From assembly GCA_027012915.1 (NCBI GenBank), contig JALUYN010000521.1, positions 1 through 9,314 of the forward strand: a DNA stretch of 9,314 bases, written 5' to 3'. The stretch comes from Cellvibrionaceae bacterium (GTDB lineage: Bacteria > Pseudomonadota > Gammaproteobacteria > Pseudomonadales > Cellvibrionaceae). Each line of letters starts with the position of its first letter. Within the stretch, counting starts at the first letter, position 1. Positions 1 through 7,396 of this stretch are shown piece by piece. Below the pieces are notes generated by a model that had not been told where the DNA came from, did not search any database, and saw nothing but the letters and a program-made list of their open reading frames with translations. A program made the translations under genes and the position numbers.

Positions 1-1
1 A

Positions 2-1333
2 GTGATCGATGGGGGAGAGTTGACTGCTGAGTACGCCAAACAGCATCTGCCCAACTACCGGGTTTTTGATGAGAAGCGCTATTTTGTGCCAGGCGACAGC
101 GCCTGCGTGGTACGCGTGCGTGGAGTTAAGGCTGCGATCACCATCTGCGAGGATATCTGGCAGTACGAGCCCATGATGCAGGCAGCTGACGTCGGCGCCA
201 ATATCATGCTGAATTTGAACGCTTCGCCGTTCCATCTGGGCAAACTCGATGAACGCAAAGAACTGCTGCGCGAGCGCAGCCGTGAAGGAGCAATGCCGAT
301 TGTCTATGTGAATCAGGTCGGGGCTCAGGATGAACTGGTTTTTGATGGCGCCTCGATGGTTGCCGACAGCACCGGTCAGATTAATGTACAGGCACCCAGC
401 TTTGAGTCGTGTCTGGTGCCGGTGGAAATTGCGGTAGAAAGCGGTAAGTGCCTGGTCAATACAGAGAGTCAAACGCCGGCCCCCGAGCGGCTAGCCAGTG
501 TTTATCAGGCGCTGGTGCTGGGGGTCAGAGACTACGTCAACAAGAATCGTTTTAAAGGTGTGGTGCTGGGGTTGTCCGGTGGTATTGACTCAGCGTTGAC
601 CCTGGCCATAGCCGTAGATGCCTTGGGTGCTGAGCGAGTTGAGGCGGTGATGATGCCATTTCGCTATACGTCGGATCTGAGCAAGAACGATGCGGCTGAT
701 GAGGCTCAGCGCCTCGGTGTGCGCTACCAATCCATCAGTATTGAACCCATTTATGAAACGTTTATGTCGGCCCTGGAGGATGAATTTGCTGGCACCCAGC
801 GAGACACTACCGAAGAAAATCTGCAGGCTCGATGTCGAGGGGTGTTGCTAATGGCCATCTCTAATAAGAAGGGATACTTGGTGCTGACCACTGGCAACAA
901 AAGCGAAATGGCCGTTGGCTACTCTACGCTCTATGGCGATATGGCCGGTGGCTTTGACGTGTTAAAGGATGTGCCGAAAACCATGGTGTTCGAGTTGTCT
1001 CGCTACCGCAATACCATTGAGGAAGTGATTCCCGTGAGTGTAATTGAGCGCCCGCCTTCGGCCGAATTGGCTCCGGATCAGAAGGATGAGGACAGTCTTC
1101 CCCCCTACGATGTGTTGGATCAAATTCTCGAGCTCTATGTGGAGCGCGACTACAGTGCCCAGGCAATCATTGATGAGGGGTTTGCTGAAGAGGATGTGCG
1201 CCGAGTTTTGCGGCTGGTGGACGTCAACGAATACAAGCGCCGTCAGGCGCCCGTAGGGCCACGAATTACCCAGCGGGGCTTTGGCCGGGATCGTCGTTAC
1301 CCTATCACCAACGGTTGGCAGCTGGGAGAATAG
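2..1333 (+). CDS. nadE: Glutamine-dependent NAD+ synthetase, 3' part (5' end outside window)
   Basis: This enzyme makes NAD+ from deamido-NAD+, ATP and glutamine, the last step of NAD biosynthesis in the cytosol. About 443 residues are visible. The first ~160 are the rest of a nitrilase-type glutaminase domain: a likely catalytic Lys lies in FDEKRYF (visible residue 25) and the nucleophile Cys in AITICEDIW (visible residue 49). The triad Glu would lie upstream of the window. The synthetase domain follows, with the ATP pyrophosphatase loop LSGGIDSAL (SGGIDS at bases 575-592), TTGNKSEMAVGYSTLYGD, and the usual ending RYPITNGW. Two-domain family members are about 540 residues, so roughly 100 are missing; the reading frame is open to the left edge, and the GTG at base 2 is not the true start. 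E. coli NadE, by contrast, lacks the glutaminase domain. The gene converges on bamD, with a terminator between them. Identification is secure. Confidence 0.96.
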   Translation: MIDGGELTAEYAKQHLPNYRVFDEKRYFVPGDSACVVRVRGVKAAITICEDIWQYEPMMQAADVGANIMLNLNASPFHLGKLDERKELLRERSREGAMPIVYVNQVGAQDELVFDGASMVADSTGQINVQAPSFESCLVPVEIAVESGKCLVNTESQTPAPERLASVYQALVLGVRDYVNKNRFKGVVLGLSGGIDSALTLAIAVDALGAERVEAVMMPFRYTSDLSKNDAADEAQRLGVRYQSISIEPIYETFMSALEDEFAGTQRDTTEENLQARCRGVLLMAISNKKGYLVLTTGNKSEMAVGYSTLYGDMAGGFDVLKDVPKTMVFELSRYRNTIEEVIPVSVIERPPSAELAPDQKDEDSLPPYDVLDQILELYVERDYSAQAIIDEGFAEEDVRRVLRLVDVNEYKRRQAPVGPRITQRGFGRDRRYPITNGWQLGE

Positions 1334-1340
1334 CCCTTAT

Positions 1341-1360
1341 AAATGGGGGCAGAGCCCTTT
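1341..1360 (+). repeat. Left arm of an inverted GGGGNCAGAGCCCTTT repeat pair
   Basis: This 20-base element matches the reverse complement of bases 1461-1480 at 18 of 20 positions; the shared core is CAGAGCCCTTT preceded by a G run. It lies just after the nadE stop. The two arms point toward each other around the terminator. Short GGGGTCAGAGCCC elements of this type recur between genes in many gammaproteobacteria and may be mobilised like REP sequences. That wider statement is from memory, not from this window. Confidence 0.7.
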
Positions 1361-1401
1361 TATGGCTCCCAATATTTGCTGTATAGCAAAACACGCGCAT
1401 A

Positions 1402-1431
1402 AAAAAAGCCGGGCTACGCCCCGGCTTTTTT
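1402..1431. terminator. Bidirectional intrinsic terminator between nadE and bamD
   Basis: A six-base GC stem (GCCGGG with CCCGGC) has a six-base loop and is extended by A:T pairs to twelve base pairs. A run of six T follows on the plus strand, and a run of seven T follows when it is read on the minus strand. It can therefore end transcripts of both convergent genes, nadE from the left and bamD from the right. It is the strongest hairpin of the gap. Confidence 0.9.
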
Positions 1432-1460
1432 GGTTGAGATGTCCCGTCCTGAAATATGGG

Positions 1461-1480
1461 AAAGGGCTCTGACCCCTTTT
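1461..1480 (-). repeat. Right arm of an inverted GGGGNCAGAGCCCTTT repeat pair
   Basis: Read on the minus strand this is AAAAGGGGTCAGAGCCCTTT, matching the left arm at 1341-1360 at 18 of 20 bases. It lies 29 bases beyond the terminator and 57 bases short of the bamD stop codon. No transposase gene or target-site duplication is visible around the pair. Confidence 0.7.
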
Positions 1481-1537
1481 TTGTTTTTGTATGTGCTGTC
1501 CCGCAAGTTAATGCGGTTATGGATCAGTAAGAGTCGC

Positions 1538-2551
1538 TTATTCTGCGCTTTCCTGTTTGCCCTGTTCTCGTGGGGAGATCCAGTCAAAACTGTCTCGCAG
1601 CCAGTCGGTAAAGGAGCGACCTTCTTCCACAGGCTCTTGTGAGGCCGCAGGTTGATCTGCGCTAGCATCCTGAAAGTGCTCGGGGTTGTATAGCGAGCGG
1701 GAATCAAAGCCCTGAGGATCTTTCTTGGTAAACAGGCCGAAGGTGGCTTTCTGCAGCCACGAGCCCTCGGGCTGACGCTGGCTGTAGCCAAAGTTAAACT
1801 CGCCATTCTCAAGAGCTGGATGCTGCGGATAGTTCGCTTTGAGAGTAGTCAGTGCGTTCTCACCCAGCTCATCCATATTCAGGTAGTTGTAGCTTTGTAC
1901 CATGACGGCAAGAGCATCTGGAATCGCAGGAGTTTGCTGGAAGTTCTCTACCACGTAGCGTCCGCGGTTGGCAGCAGCCACATAGGCTCCGCGCTTTAGA
2001 TAGTAGTTAGCTACGTGAATCTCATAGCGAGCCAGCAGGTTGCGCAGATAGATCATGCGCTTGCGGGCGTCCGGGGCGTAGCTGCTGTTGGGGAAGCGTG
2101 CCAGCAGTTGTGCAAAGTGCACAAAGGACTGTCTCGCAGAACCAGGATCACGCATAGTCAAATCGGTAGGCAGAAAGCGCTCGAAGATACCCGTGCCCTC
2201 GGTGAAGCTGGTCAGACCCTTCATATAATAGGCGTAGTCCACATTATGGTGCTGGGGGTGAAGACGGATAAAGCGATCTGCCGCAGCCATGGAGGCTTCA
2301 GGCTCGTAATTGCGGTGATAAGCGTAGATCAGTTCCAGCTGTGCCTGTTCTGCATAGGTGCCAAAGGGAAAGTACTCTTCCAGTCCCTGCAGGTGTTTGA
2401 TGGCTGAGTCCCAGTTGCTCGCTCTCAGTGCGCGCTGAGCAGCATCGTAATAAGCTTTTTCGGTGTTCAGTCGTACTTCTTCTTCGGTTTCCTGGCTGGA
2501 ACAGGCAATCAGAAAAGCGCTGGCGATAATTAAGAGCAGGCGGAGGGTCAT
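1538..2551 (-). CDS. bamD: Outer-membrane assembly lipoprotein BamD (ComL/YfiO)
   Basis: BamD is the essential lipoprotein partner of BamA in the BAM complex, which folds beta-barrel proteins into the outer membrane. The product is 337 residues. It opens with a short lipoprotein signal, [17 protein letters not shown], with a LIAC lipobox and lipidated Cys17; Ser at +2 fits outer-membrane sorting. TPR-type helices follow, with recognisable stretches such as [34 protein letters not shown] and [25 protein letters not shown]. The start at 2551 is chosen from the lipobox: the frame stays open upstream to 2977 but reads as non-protein-like sequence. I see no convincing Shine-Dalgarno before this ATG. 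E. coli BamD is 245 residues; the extra ~90 lie at the C-terminus after [10 protein letters not shown], resembling the longer Pseudomonas-type proteins. Divergence from rluD is the conserved arrangement. Confidence 0.96.
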   Translation of the reverse strand: MTLRLLLIIASAFLIACSSQETEEEVRLNTEKAYYDAAQRALRASNWDSAIKHLQGLEEYFPFGTYAEQAQLELIYAYHRNYEPEASMAAADRFIRLHPQHHNVDYAYYMKGLTSFTEGTGIFERFLPTDLTMRDPGSARQSFVHFAQLLARFPNSSYAPDARKRMIYLRNLLARYEIHVANYYLKRGAYVAAANRGRYVVENFQQTPAIPDALAVMVQSYNYLNMDELGENALTTLKANYPQHPALENGEFNFGYSQRQPEGSWLQKATFGLFTKKDPQGFDSRSLYNPEHFQDASADQPAASQEPVEEGRSFTDWLRDSFDWISPREQGKQESAE

Positions 2552-2596
2552 AATAAAAGGTCTAACTCGTCGGATGTTGTTTTTATTGACCGTTAA

Positions 2597-2610
2597 CCCG
2601 GCAGGCCGGG
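2597..2610. repeat. GC palindrome in the bamD/rluD divergent region
   Basis: CCCGGC and GCCGGG form a perfect six-base palindrome around AG. It lies about 46 bases upstream of the bamD start, within the 184-base region (2552-2735) that must carry the promoters of both bamD and rluD. I could not assign a convincing -35/-10 pair on either strand there. It could be an operator or a leader hairpin of bamD; neither is shown by the sequence. Confidence 0.35.
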
Positions 2611-2735
2611 CAACACAAGGCCCGTATTTAACCACAGTGAAAAGCTCTGTGTCACAGGTTTTCCGTGCGGACAGGTCAAAGGAACGGTAGACTGCGGGCT
2701 GAAATAATCCAATGTTTGAATTTGCCTGAAAGTTT

Positions 2736-3698
2736 ATGTCTGAAGCCGTTGAATACGAAGCCTCCGTACCTGTGACCCTGATGGGCTCACGTTTGGACTT
2801 TGCTGCTGCCGAGTTGTTCCCCGAGTTCTCCCGTTCCCGTCTGCAAGCCTGGATCAAGAGTGGTGATCTCACCGTAAATGGGGTTGCCGCCAAGCCCAAA
2901 GATAAGATGCTGGGCGGCGAGCAGTTGCGCTTGGTAGCCGAGCAGGAGGAGCAGGGCGATTGGCAGGCGGAAGACATTCCTCTGGATATTGTCTATGAAG
3001 ACGACGACATTCTGGTCGTCAATAAATCACAGAATTTGGTAGTCCACCCGGCTGCGGGCAATGCGACCGGAACCCTGCTGAACGGTTTGCTGTTTCACTG
3101 CCCTGAGTTAATCAATATTCCCAGAGCTGGCATCGTCCATCGCCTGGACAAAGACACAACCGGGCTGATGGTGGTGGCGAAAACCTTACAGGCCCACGCG
3201 GATCTTGTTGAACAACTGCAGGAACGCAGTGTCAGCCGCGAGTATGAAGCGGTCGTAGCTGGGGTTATGACCGGTGGTGGCATGGTGGAGGCCAATATCG
3301 GGCGTCATCCGAAGCAGCGCCAGAAAATGGCGGTGTTGGATTTTGGCGGTAAGGAAGCTATTACCCACTACCGAGTGCTAAAGCGCTACCGCAATCACAC
3401 CCACATTCGCCTGAAGCTTGAGACCGGGCGCACCCATCAAATCCGTGTACATATGGCTCATATTGGCTATCCGTTGGTGGGCGATGGCGCCTATGCCGGC
3501 CGGTTTAAAATCCCTAAGCAAACAGAACCTGAGTTGCTGGAAATGCTGCGCGGCTTTGGTCGACAGGCGCTGCACGCCGAGTGCCTGGGGTTGATTCATC
3601 CTCGTACCGGAGAATATATGGAATGGCAGCGGGATTTACCCGAAGACATGCAGGCGCTGTTAGCGCTGTTGAGACAGGATGCGCAGCGGGAGATTTGA
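2736..3698 (+). CDS. rluD: 23S rRNA pseudouridine synthase RluD
   Basis: RluD converts uridines to pseudouridine in helix 69 of 23S rRNA (1911, 1915 and 1917 in E. coli numbering), acting late in assembly of the large ribosomal subunit. The 320-residue product has an N-terminal S4 RNA-binding domain (about residues 15-75, [19 protein letters not shown]...LTVNG). The RluA-family catalytic domain follows. The catalytic aspartate is Asp138 in [15 protein letters not shown], and [20 protein letters not shown] is the conserved C-terminal motif. Length matches the family. The Shine-Dalgarno before the ATG at 2736 is weak (GAAAG). The gene abuts pgeF, as its E. coli counterpart sits next to yfiH. 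The S4 domain plus the conserved neighbours favour RluD over the paralogue RluC. Confidence 0.96.
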   Translation: MSEAVEYEASVPVTLMGSRLDFAAAELFPEFSRSRLQAWIKSGDLTVNGVAAKPKDKMLGGEQLRLVAEQEEQGDWQAEDIPLDIVYEDDDILVVNKSQNLVVHPAAGNATGTLLNGLLFHCPELINIPRAGIVHRLDKDTTGLMVVAKTLQAHADLVEQLQERSVSREYEAVVAGVMTGGGMVEANIGRHPKQRQKMAVLDFGGKEAITHYRVLKRYRNHTHIRLKLETGRTHQIRVHMAHIGYPLVGDGAYAGRFKIPKQTEPELLEMLRGFGRQALHAECLGLIHPRTGEYMEWQRDLPEDMQALLALLRQDAQREI

Positions 3699-4466
3699 AT
3701 GAAAGCGCCGCAACTGTTGATTCCTGAATGGCCTGTACCTGCCCATGTTAAAGCCTGTATCAGCACGCGGCAGGGCGGTGTTAGTGATGCACCTTATGAA
3801 GGCTTTAACTTGGCGTCACACGTAGGTGACGACATTGATTCGGTGGAGCGAAACCGGACTCAACTCTTGCAGGAGTTGGCTGTCGACAGCGTGCAATGGT
3901 TGGAGCAGGTACACGGCACAAAGTTGGTAGAAGCTCAGAATGATGGGCGCGTGAGAACCGCGGATGCCTGTTACAGTCGCGCTAGTGGAATAGCTTGTGC
4001 GGTGATGACGGCAGATTGTCTGCCAGTGTTGCTGTGTGATGAGGATGGCTCGCAGGTCGCTGCGGTGCACGCCGGTTGGCGAGGGTTGGCTGAGGGAATC
4101 ATCTCCGAAACTGTGGCAAGTTTCAGCTGTGCGCCGGAGAAACTAATGGTGTATCTGGGGCCGGCTATTTCCGCGCGCGCGTTCGAAGTGGGTATTGATG
4201 TGCTGGAAGCCTTTTTCGAATCTGCCAAAAGTGAATCTCATCTGCAGGCTGTGAGTCAGTCGTTTAAACCTTCCCATGCGCTGGCTATGAAGTATCTGGC
4301 GGATATCTATGCTCTGGCCCGTGCTGAATTTGACGAGCTAGGAGTCAACCGAGTATACGGTGGTGACTTCTGCACTTATTCAGACGCCGAACGCTTCTAT
4401 TCCTATCGCCGAGATGGCGTTACCGGCCGCATGGCGTCCCTTATCTGGATTGATGGCTCACATTGA
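3699..4466 (+). CDS. pgeF: Peptidoglycan editing factor PgeF (YfiH, multicopper polyphenol oxidase/laccase-fold family)
   Basis: The 255-residue product belongs to the YfiH/LACC1 family. In E. coli the protein prevents misincorporation of L-Ser for L-Ala in the peptidoglycan stem peptide. Other members are purine-nucleoside phosphorylase/deaminases, and older databases call them polyphenol oxidases. The metal-binding set is intact: His72 in EQVHGTK, Cys107 in TADCLPVLL and His124 in VHAGWRGLAEG, closely matching the E. coli positions. GPAISARAFEVG and the C-terminal DFCTYSD...RFYSYRRDG.TGRMAS are also family hallmarks. The ATG follows the rluD stop codon directly (TGA at 3696-3698), so translation is probably coupled and the two genes are cotranscribed. 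No insertion or truncation is seen. Confidence 0.95.
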   Translation: MKAPQLLIPEWPVPAHVKACISTRQGGVSDAPYEGFNLASHVGDDIDSVERNRTQLLQELAVDSVQWLEQVHGTKLVEAQNDGRVRTADACYSRASGIACAVMTADCLPVLLCDEDGSQVAAVHAGWRGLAEGIISETVASFSCAPEKLMVYLGPAISARAFEVGIDVLEAFFESAKSESHLQAVSQSFKPSHALAMKYLADIYALARAEFDELGVNRVYGGDFCTYSDAERFYSYRRDGVTGRMASLIWIDGSH

Positions 4467-4503
4467 CCTGTATCAAGCGGTTCTGATCCAGCGATAAGCG
4501 GCG

Positions 4504-4531
4504 CTTGAATTTCTGTAATCCACCCCCAATT
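4504..4531 (+). promoter_or_regulatory. Sigma-32 (RpoH) heat-shock promoter of clpB
   Basis: CTTGAAT at 4504-4510 and CCCCAATT at 4524-4531, with a 13-base spacer, fit the RpoH consensus CTTGAAA-N11-16-CCCCATNT closely. Transcription would begin near 4540 and leave a leader of about 30 bases before clpB. The position in the 103-base pgeF-clpB gap means clpB can be heat-induced separately from rluD-pgeF. clpB is a classical RpoH target in gammaproteobacteria. Confidence 0.85.
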
Positions 4532-4559
4532 CTTTTCACAGTTCAAGAACAACCGTTTT

Positions 4560-4564
4560 GAGGT
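4560..4564 (+). promoter_or_regulatory. Ribosome binding site deciding the clpB start
   Basis: GAGGT lies five bases before the ATG at 4570. An in-frame TTG at 4558 would start inside this site and add four residues (MRCG) not found in Clp[12 protein letters not shown] from 4570 matches the canonical ClpB N-terminus, so 4570 is the start. Confidence 0.85.
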
Positions 4565-4569
4565 GTGGA

Positions 4570-7209
4570 ATGAGAATTGACCGTTTAACCAATCAACTGC
4601 AAATGGCGCTATCCGATGCCCAGTCGTTGGCAATCGGGCGAGACCATACACAATTGGAGCCCGCTCACGTACTGTCGGCCATGCTGGATCAGCAGGGCGG
4701 AGCCGTACGCCCATTATTGGCCCAGGCCGGTTTCGACGTCGCCGGCCTGCGTAACGGTTTGGCCATTGCGCTCGATGGCTTGCCCAAAGTTCAGACGCCC
4801 ACTGGCGATGTGCATATGTCTCCAGAGATGGGACGCCTACTGAATTTGGCGGATAAACGGGCTCAGGATAACGGCGATGCCTATATTTCCAGTGAGTGCG
4901 TACTGCAGGCCGCGATGGCCGATCAGAGTACTTCTCTCGGAAAAATTCTCGGCCAATACGGCGACGCCAAAAAGCTTGATCAAGCCATCGACAAGGTGCG
5001 TGGCGGCGAGTCCGTAGATAATCCCGATGCCGAAGGCAATCGCCAGGCCCTGGATAAATATACCATTGATCTGACTGCTCGCGCTGAGGCGGGAAAATTG
5101 GACCCCGTGATTGGCCGCGATGACGAAATTCGTCGTACTGTTCAGGTGTTGCAGCGTCGCACCAAAAACAACCCGGTTTTGATCGGCGAACCCGGCGTGG
5201 GTAAAACTGCCATTGTTGAAGGTTTGGCACAGCGTATTATCAACGGTGAAGTACCTGAGGGCCTAAAAAACAAACGGCTGCTGTCTCTGGATTTGGGATC
5301 GTTATTGGCAGGTGCCAAGTTCCGCGGTGAGTTTGAAGAACGCCTGAAATCTGTGCTCAATGAGCTGAGCAAGCAGGAAGGCCGCATTATCCTGTTTGTC
5401 GATGAATTGCACACCATGGTGGGAGCCGGCAAGGCGGACGGCGCTATGGATGCGGGCAATATGCTCAAACCAGCGCTCGCCAGAGGCGAGTTACATTGTG
5501 TCGGCGCCACAACCTTGGATGAGTATCGTCAGTACATAGAAAAAGACGCGGCGCTGGAACGTCGCTTCCAGAAAGTACTGGTCGACGAGCCCAGCGAAGA
5601 GGACACCATTGCCATACTGCGTGGCCTGAAAGAACGCTACGAAGTACACCACGGCGTGGATATCACCGATTCTGCCATTATCGCTTCGGCCAAGTTATCC
5701 CAGCGCTATATCACCGATCGCCAGCTTCCCGATAAAGCGATCGACTTAATCGATGAGGCGGCAAGCCGCATTCGCATGGAGATTGATTCCAAGCCTGAGG
5801 AAATGGATCGGTTGGAAAGACGCTTGATCCAGCTGAAAATTGAGCGCGAAGCGGTGAAGAAGGACACCAGCGATGCGGCTAAAAAGCAGTTGCAGCTGTT
5901 GGATGCTGACATTGAGAAAAGTGAAAAGGCCTACGCCGATCTGGATGAAGTCTGGCGTGCTGAAAAAGCTGCATTGCACGGTTCGGTGGAGATTAAGGCT
6001 AACCTGGAGCAAGCCAGATTGGATCTGGATGCCGCTCGCCGCGCCGGTGATCTGGGGCGTATGTCCGAGTTGCAATACGGCATTATTCCCGAACTGGAAA
6101 AACAGCTGGATATGGCCAGTCAGGCGGAGATGATCGATATGCGCCTGTTGCGCAACAAAGTCACGGATGAAGAGATCGCCGAAGTGGTATCCAAGTGGAC
6201 TGGCATTCCCGTGAGCAAAATGCTTGAAGGTGAGCGCGAGAAACTGCTGCGTATGGAAGATGTGCTGCACAAACGCGTTATTGGGCAGGGCGAAGCGGTG
6301 GTAGCCGTATCAAACGCAGTGCGTCGCTCACGCGCAGGCCTCTCTGATCCCAATCGCCCCAATGGATCATTTCTGTTCCTGGGGCCTACCGGGGTAGGTA
6401 AGACCGAGTTGTGTAAAACTCTGGCTGAGTTTCTCTTCGACAGTCAGGACGCCATGGTACGCATCGATATGTCGGAATTTATGGAGAAACACTCCGTGGC
6501 TCGCTTGATCGGCGCGCCTCCCGGTTACGTGGGTTACGAAGAGGGTGGCTATTTGACCGAAGCCGTGCGCCGCAAGCCCTATTCTGTATTGCTGCTCGAT
6601 GAAGTCGAGAAAGCACATCCGGATGTCTTCAATATTCTGCTTCAAGTACTCGAGGACGGCCGCCTGACAGACGGTCAGGGACGAACGGTCGACTTCCGCA
6701 ATACTGTGGTCGTGATGACATCCAATTTGGGTTCTGATGTTATTCAGGATATTGCCAAGAACAAATCTTTTGACACTGTGAGTTTTGATCTGGGTGAGGA
6801 TGTCTCCGACAGTCTCAATACCGAAAACCGTTATGGTGCTATGAAAGAAGCGGTTATGGGCGTTGTGGGAACTCACTTTAGACCGGAATTTATAAACCGT
6901 ATCGACGAGGTGGTGGTATTTCATCCCCTGGGACAAGAGCAGATTCGCGGCATTGCCACCATCCAATTGGATCAGCTGCGCAAACGCCTGGCGGATCGCG
7001 AGTTGAAGCTGGAGGTGGGTGATGAGGTGCTGGATAAGCTGGCGGCGGCTGGATTCGACCCGGTTTACGGTGCTCGTCCGCTGAAGCGTGCAATTCAACA
7101 GTATCTGGAAAACCCGCTTGCCCAGGAAGTCCTTGGGGGCAAGTTTGCACCGGGGGATACTATTGTCACCTATGTGGATGGCGATACAATCAAGACCAAT
7201 GTAGGTTGA
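4570..7209 (+). CDS. clpB: ATP-dependent disaggregase ClpB (Hsp104 family)
   Basis: ClpB is a hexameric AAA+ chaperone that works with DnaK/DnaJ/GrpE to thread and rescue aggregated proteins in the cytosol after heat stress. The product is 879 residues. Domains in order are: Clp N domain (1-~145); AAA-1 with Walker A GEPGVGKT (Lys212) and Walker B ILFVDELH (Glu279); a coiled-coil middle domain (~410-525) that marks ClpB rather than ClpA; AAA-2 with Walker A GPTGVGKT (Lys611) and Walker [15 protein letters not shown] (Glu678); and the sensor-2 region [19 protein letters not shown]. Numbering matches E. coli ClpB through the second Walker B. The 22 extra residues fall mostly at 727-757, between SNLGSDVIQ and MKEAVMGVV. 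Pore loop 1 reads [10 protein letters not shown], with Phe where E. coli has Tyr. No ClpP-docking IGF/IGL loop was noticed, as expected. A sigma-32 promoter precedes the gene. Confidence 0.98.
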   Translation: MRIDRLTNQLQMALSDAQSLAIGRDHTQLEPAHVLSAMLDQQGGAVRPLLAQAGFDVAGLRNGLAIALDGLPKVQTPTGDVHMSPEMGRLLNLADKRAQDNGDAYISSECVLQAAMADQSTSLGKILGQYGDAKKLDQAIDKVRGGESVDNPDAEGNRQALDKYTIDLTARAEAGKLDPVIGRDDEIRRTVQVLQRRTKNNPVLIGEPGVGKTAIVEGLAQRIINGEVPEGLKNKRLLSLDLGSLLAGAKFRGEFEERLKSVLNELSKQEGRIILFVDELHTMVGAGKADGAMDAGNMLKPALARGELHCVGATTLDEYRQYIEKDAALERRFQKVLVDEPSEEDTIAILRGLKERYEVHHGVDITDSAIIASAKLSQRYITDRQLPDKAIDLIDEAASRIRMEIDSKPEEMDRLERRLIQLKIEREAVKKDTSDAAKKQLQLLDADIEKSEKAYADLDEVWRAEKAALHGSVEIKANLEQARLDLDAARRAGDLGRMSELQYGIIPELEKQLDMASQAEMIDMRLLRNKVTDEEIAEVVSKWTGIPVSKMLEGEREKLLRMEDVLHKRVIGQGEAVVAVSNAVRRSRAGLSDPNRPNGSFLFLGPTGVGKTELCKTLAEFLFDSQDAMVRIDMSEFMEKHSVARLIGAPPGYVGYEEGGYLTEAVRRKPYSVLLLDEVEKAHPDVFNILLQVLEDGRLTDGQGRTVDFRNTVVVMTSNLGSDVIQDIAKNKSFDTVSFDLGEDVSDSLNTENRYGAMKEAVMGVVGTHFRPEFINRIDEVVVFHPLGQEQIRGIATIQLDQLRKRLADRELKLEVGDEVLDKLAAAGFDPVYGARPLKRAIQQYLENPLAQEVLGGKFAPGDTIVTYVDGDTIKTNVG

Positions 7210-7221
7210 GTTGAGTTCAAT

Positions 7222-7250
7222 ATTAGTTATTGCGACCACGGCGAACTAAT
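7222..7250. repeat. Inverted repeat just after clpB
   Basis: ATTAGTT at 7222-7228 and AACTAAT at 7244-7250 are perfect complements with a 15-base loop, beginning 13 bases after the clpB stop. No T run follows, so it is at best a weak terminator or a 3' stabilising hairpin. I see nothing else coding in 7210-7396. Confidence 0.35.
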
Positions 7251-7343
7251 CTCTTGGGTGTAATGTAATGCCACGTTAGAGAAATTGCTTCGCCGCTGTG
7301 CGCTTTGCATTGACGTCAGTTATTCATAGCCTGACAGACACAA

Positions 7344-7377
7344 AAAAGGGCGAATACCGTAAGGTATTCGCCCTTTT
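7344..7377 (-). terminator. Intrinsic terminator of the lysine-tailed small protein gene
   Basis: A perfect 15-base-pair stem (GGGCGAATACC with GGTATTCGCCC, extended by four A:T pairs) closes a four-base loop. Read on the minus strand it is followed by a run of six T, placing it 19 bases past the stop codon of the gene at 7397-7864. On the plus strand only four T follow, so it may also act more weakly as the terminator of clpB. Confidence 0.88.
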
Positions 7378-7396
7378 CGCAGAAGCTGAAACCGAA

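Noticed and set aside
1501..1516. CCGCA/TGCGG hairpin just downstream of bamD
   Set aside because: A five-base stem without a T run on either side; the strong terminator at 1402-1431 makes it unnecessary.
2552..2977. Upstream extension of the bamD reading frame
   Set aside because: The frame is open to 2977, but the added residues overlap rluD, look unlike protein, and would bury the lipoprotein signal that begins at 2551.
4504..4547. CTTGAA...TTCAAG inverted repeat around the clpB promoter
   Set aside because: Only six bases with a 32-base gap, and the left half is already the sigma-32 -35 element; likely chance.
4403..5230. Minus-strand open frame opposite the pgeF end and clpB start
   Set aside because: It crosses the clpB promoter and two conserved genes, is Arg/Pro-rich, and shows no domain; treated as non-coding.
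6367..7239. Long minus-strand open frame opposite clpB
   Set aside because: It is antisense to a perfectly conserved clpB region, its product matches nothing I recognise, and it has no clear ribosome site; it is a shadow of the coding strand.
7311..7318. TGACGTCA palindrome
   Set aside because: An eight-base palindrome can occur by chance in a window this size, and no gene start is nearby on which it could act.
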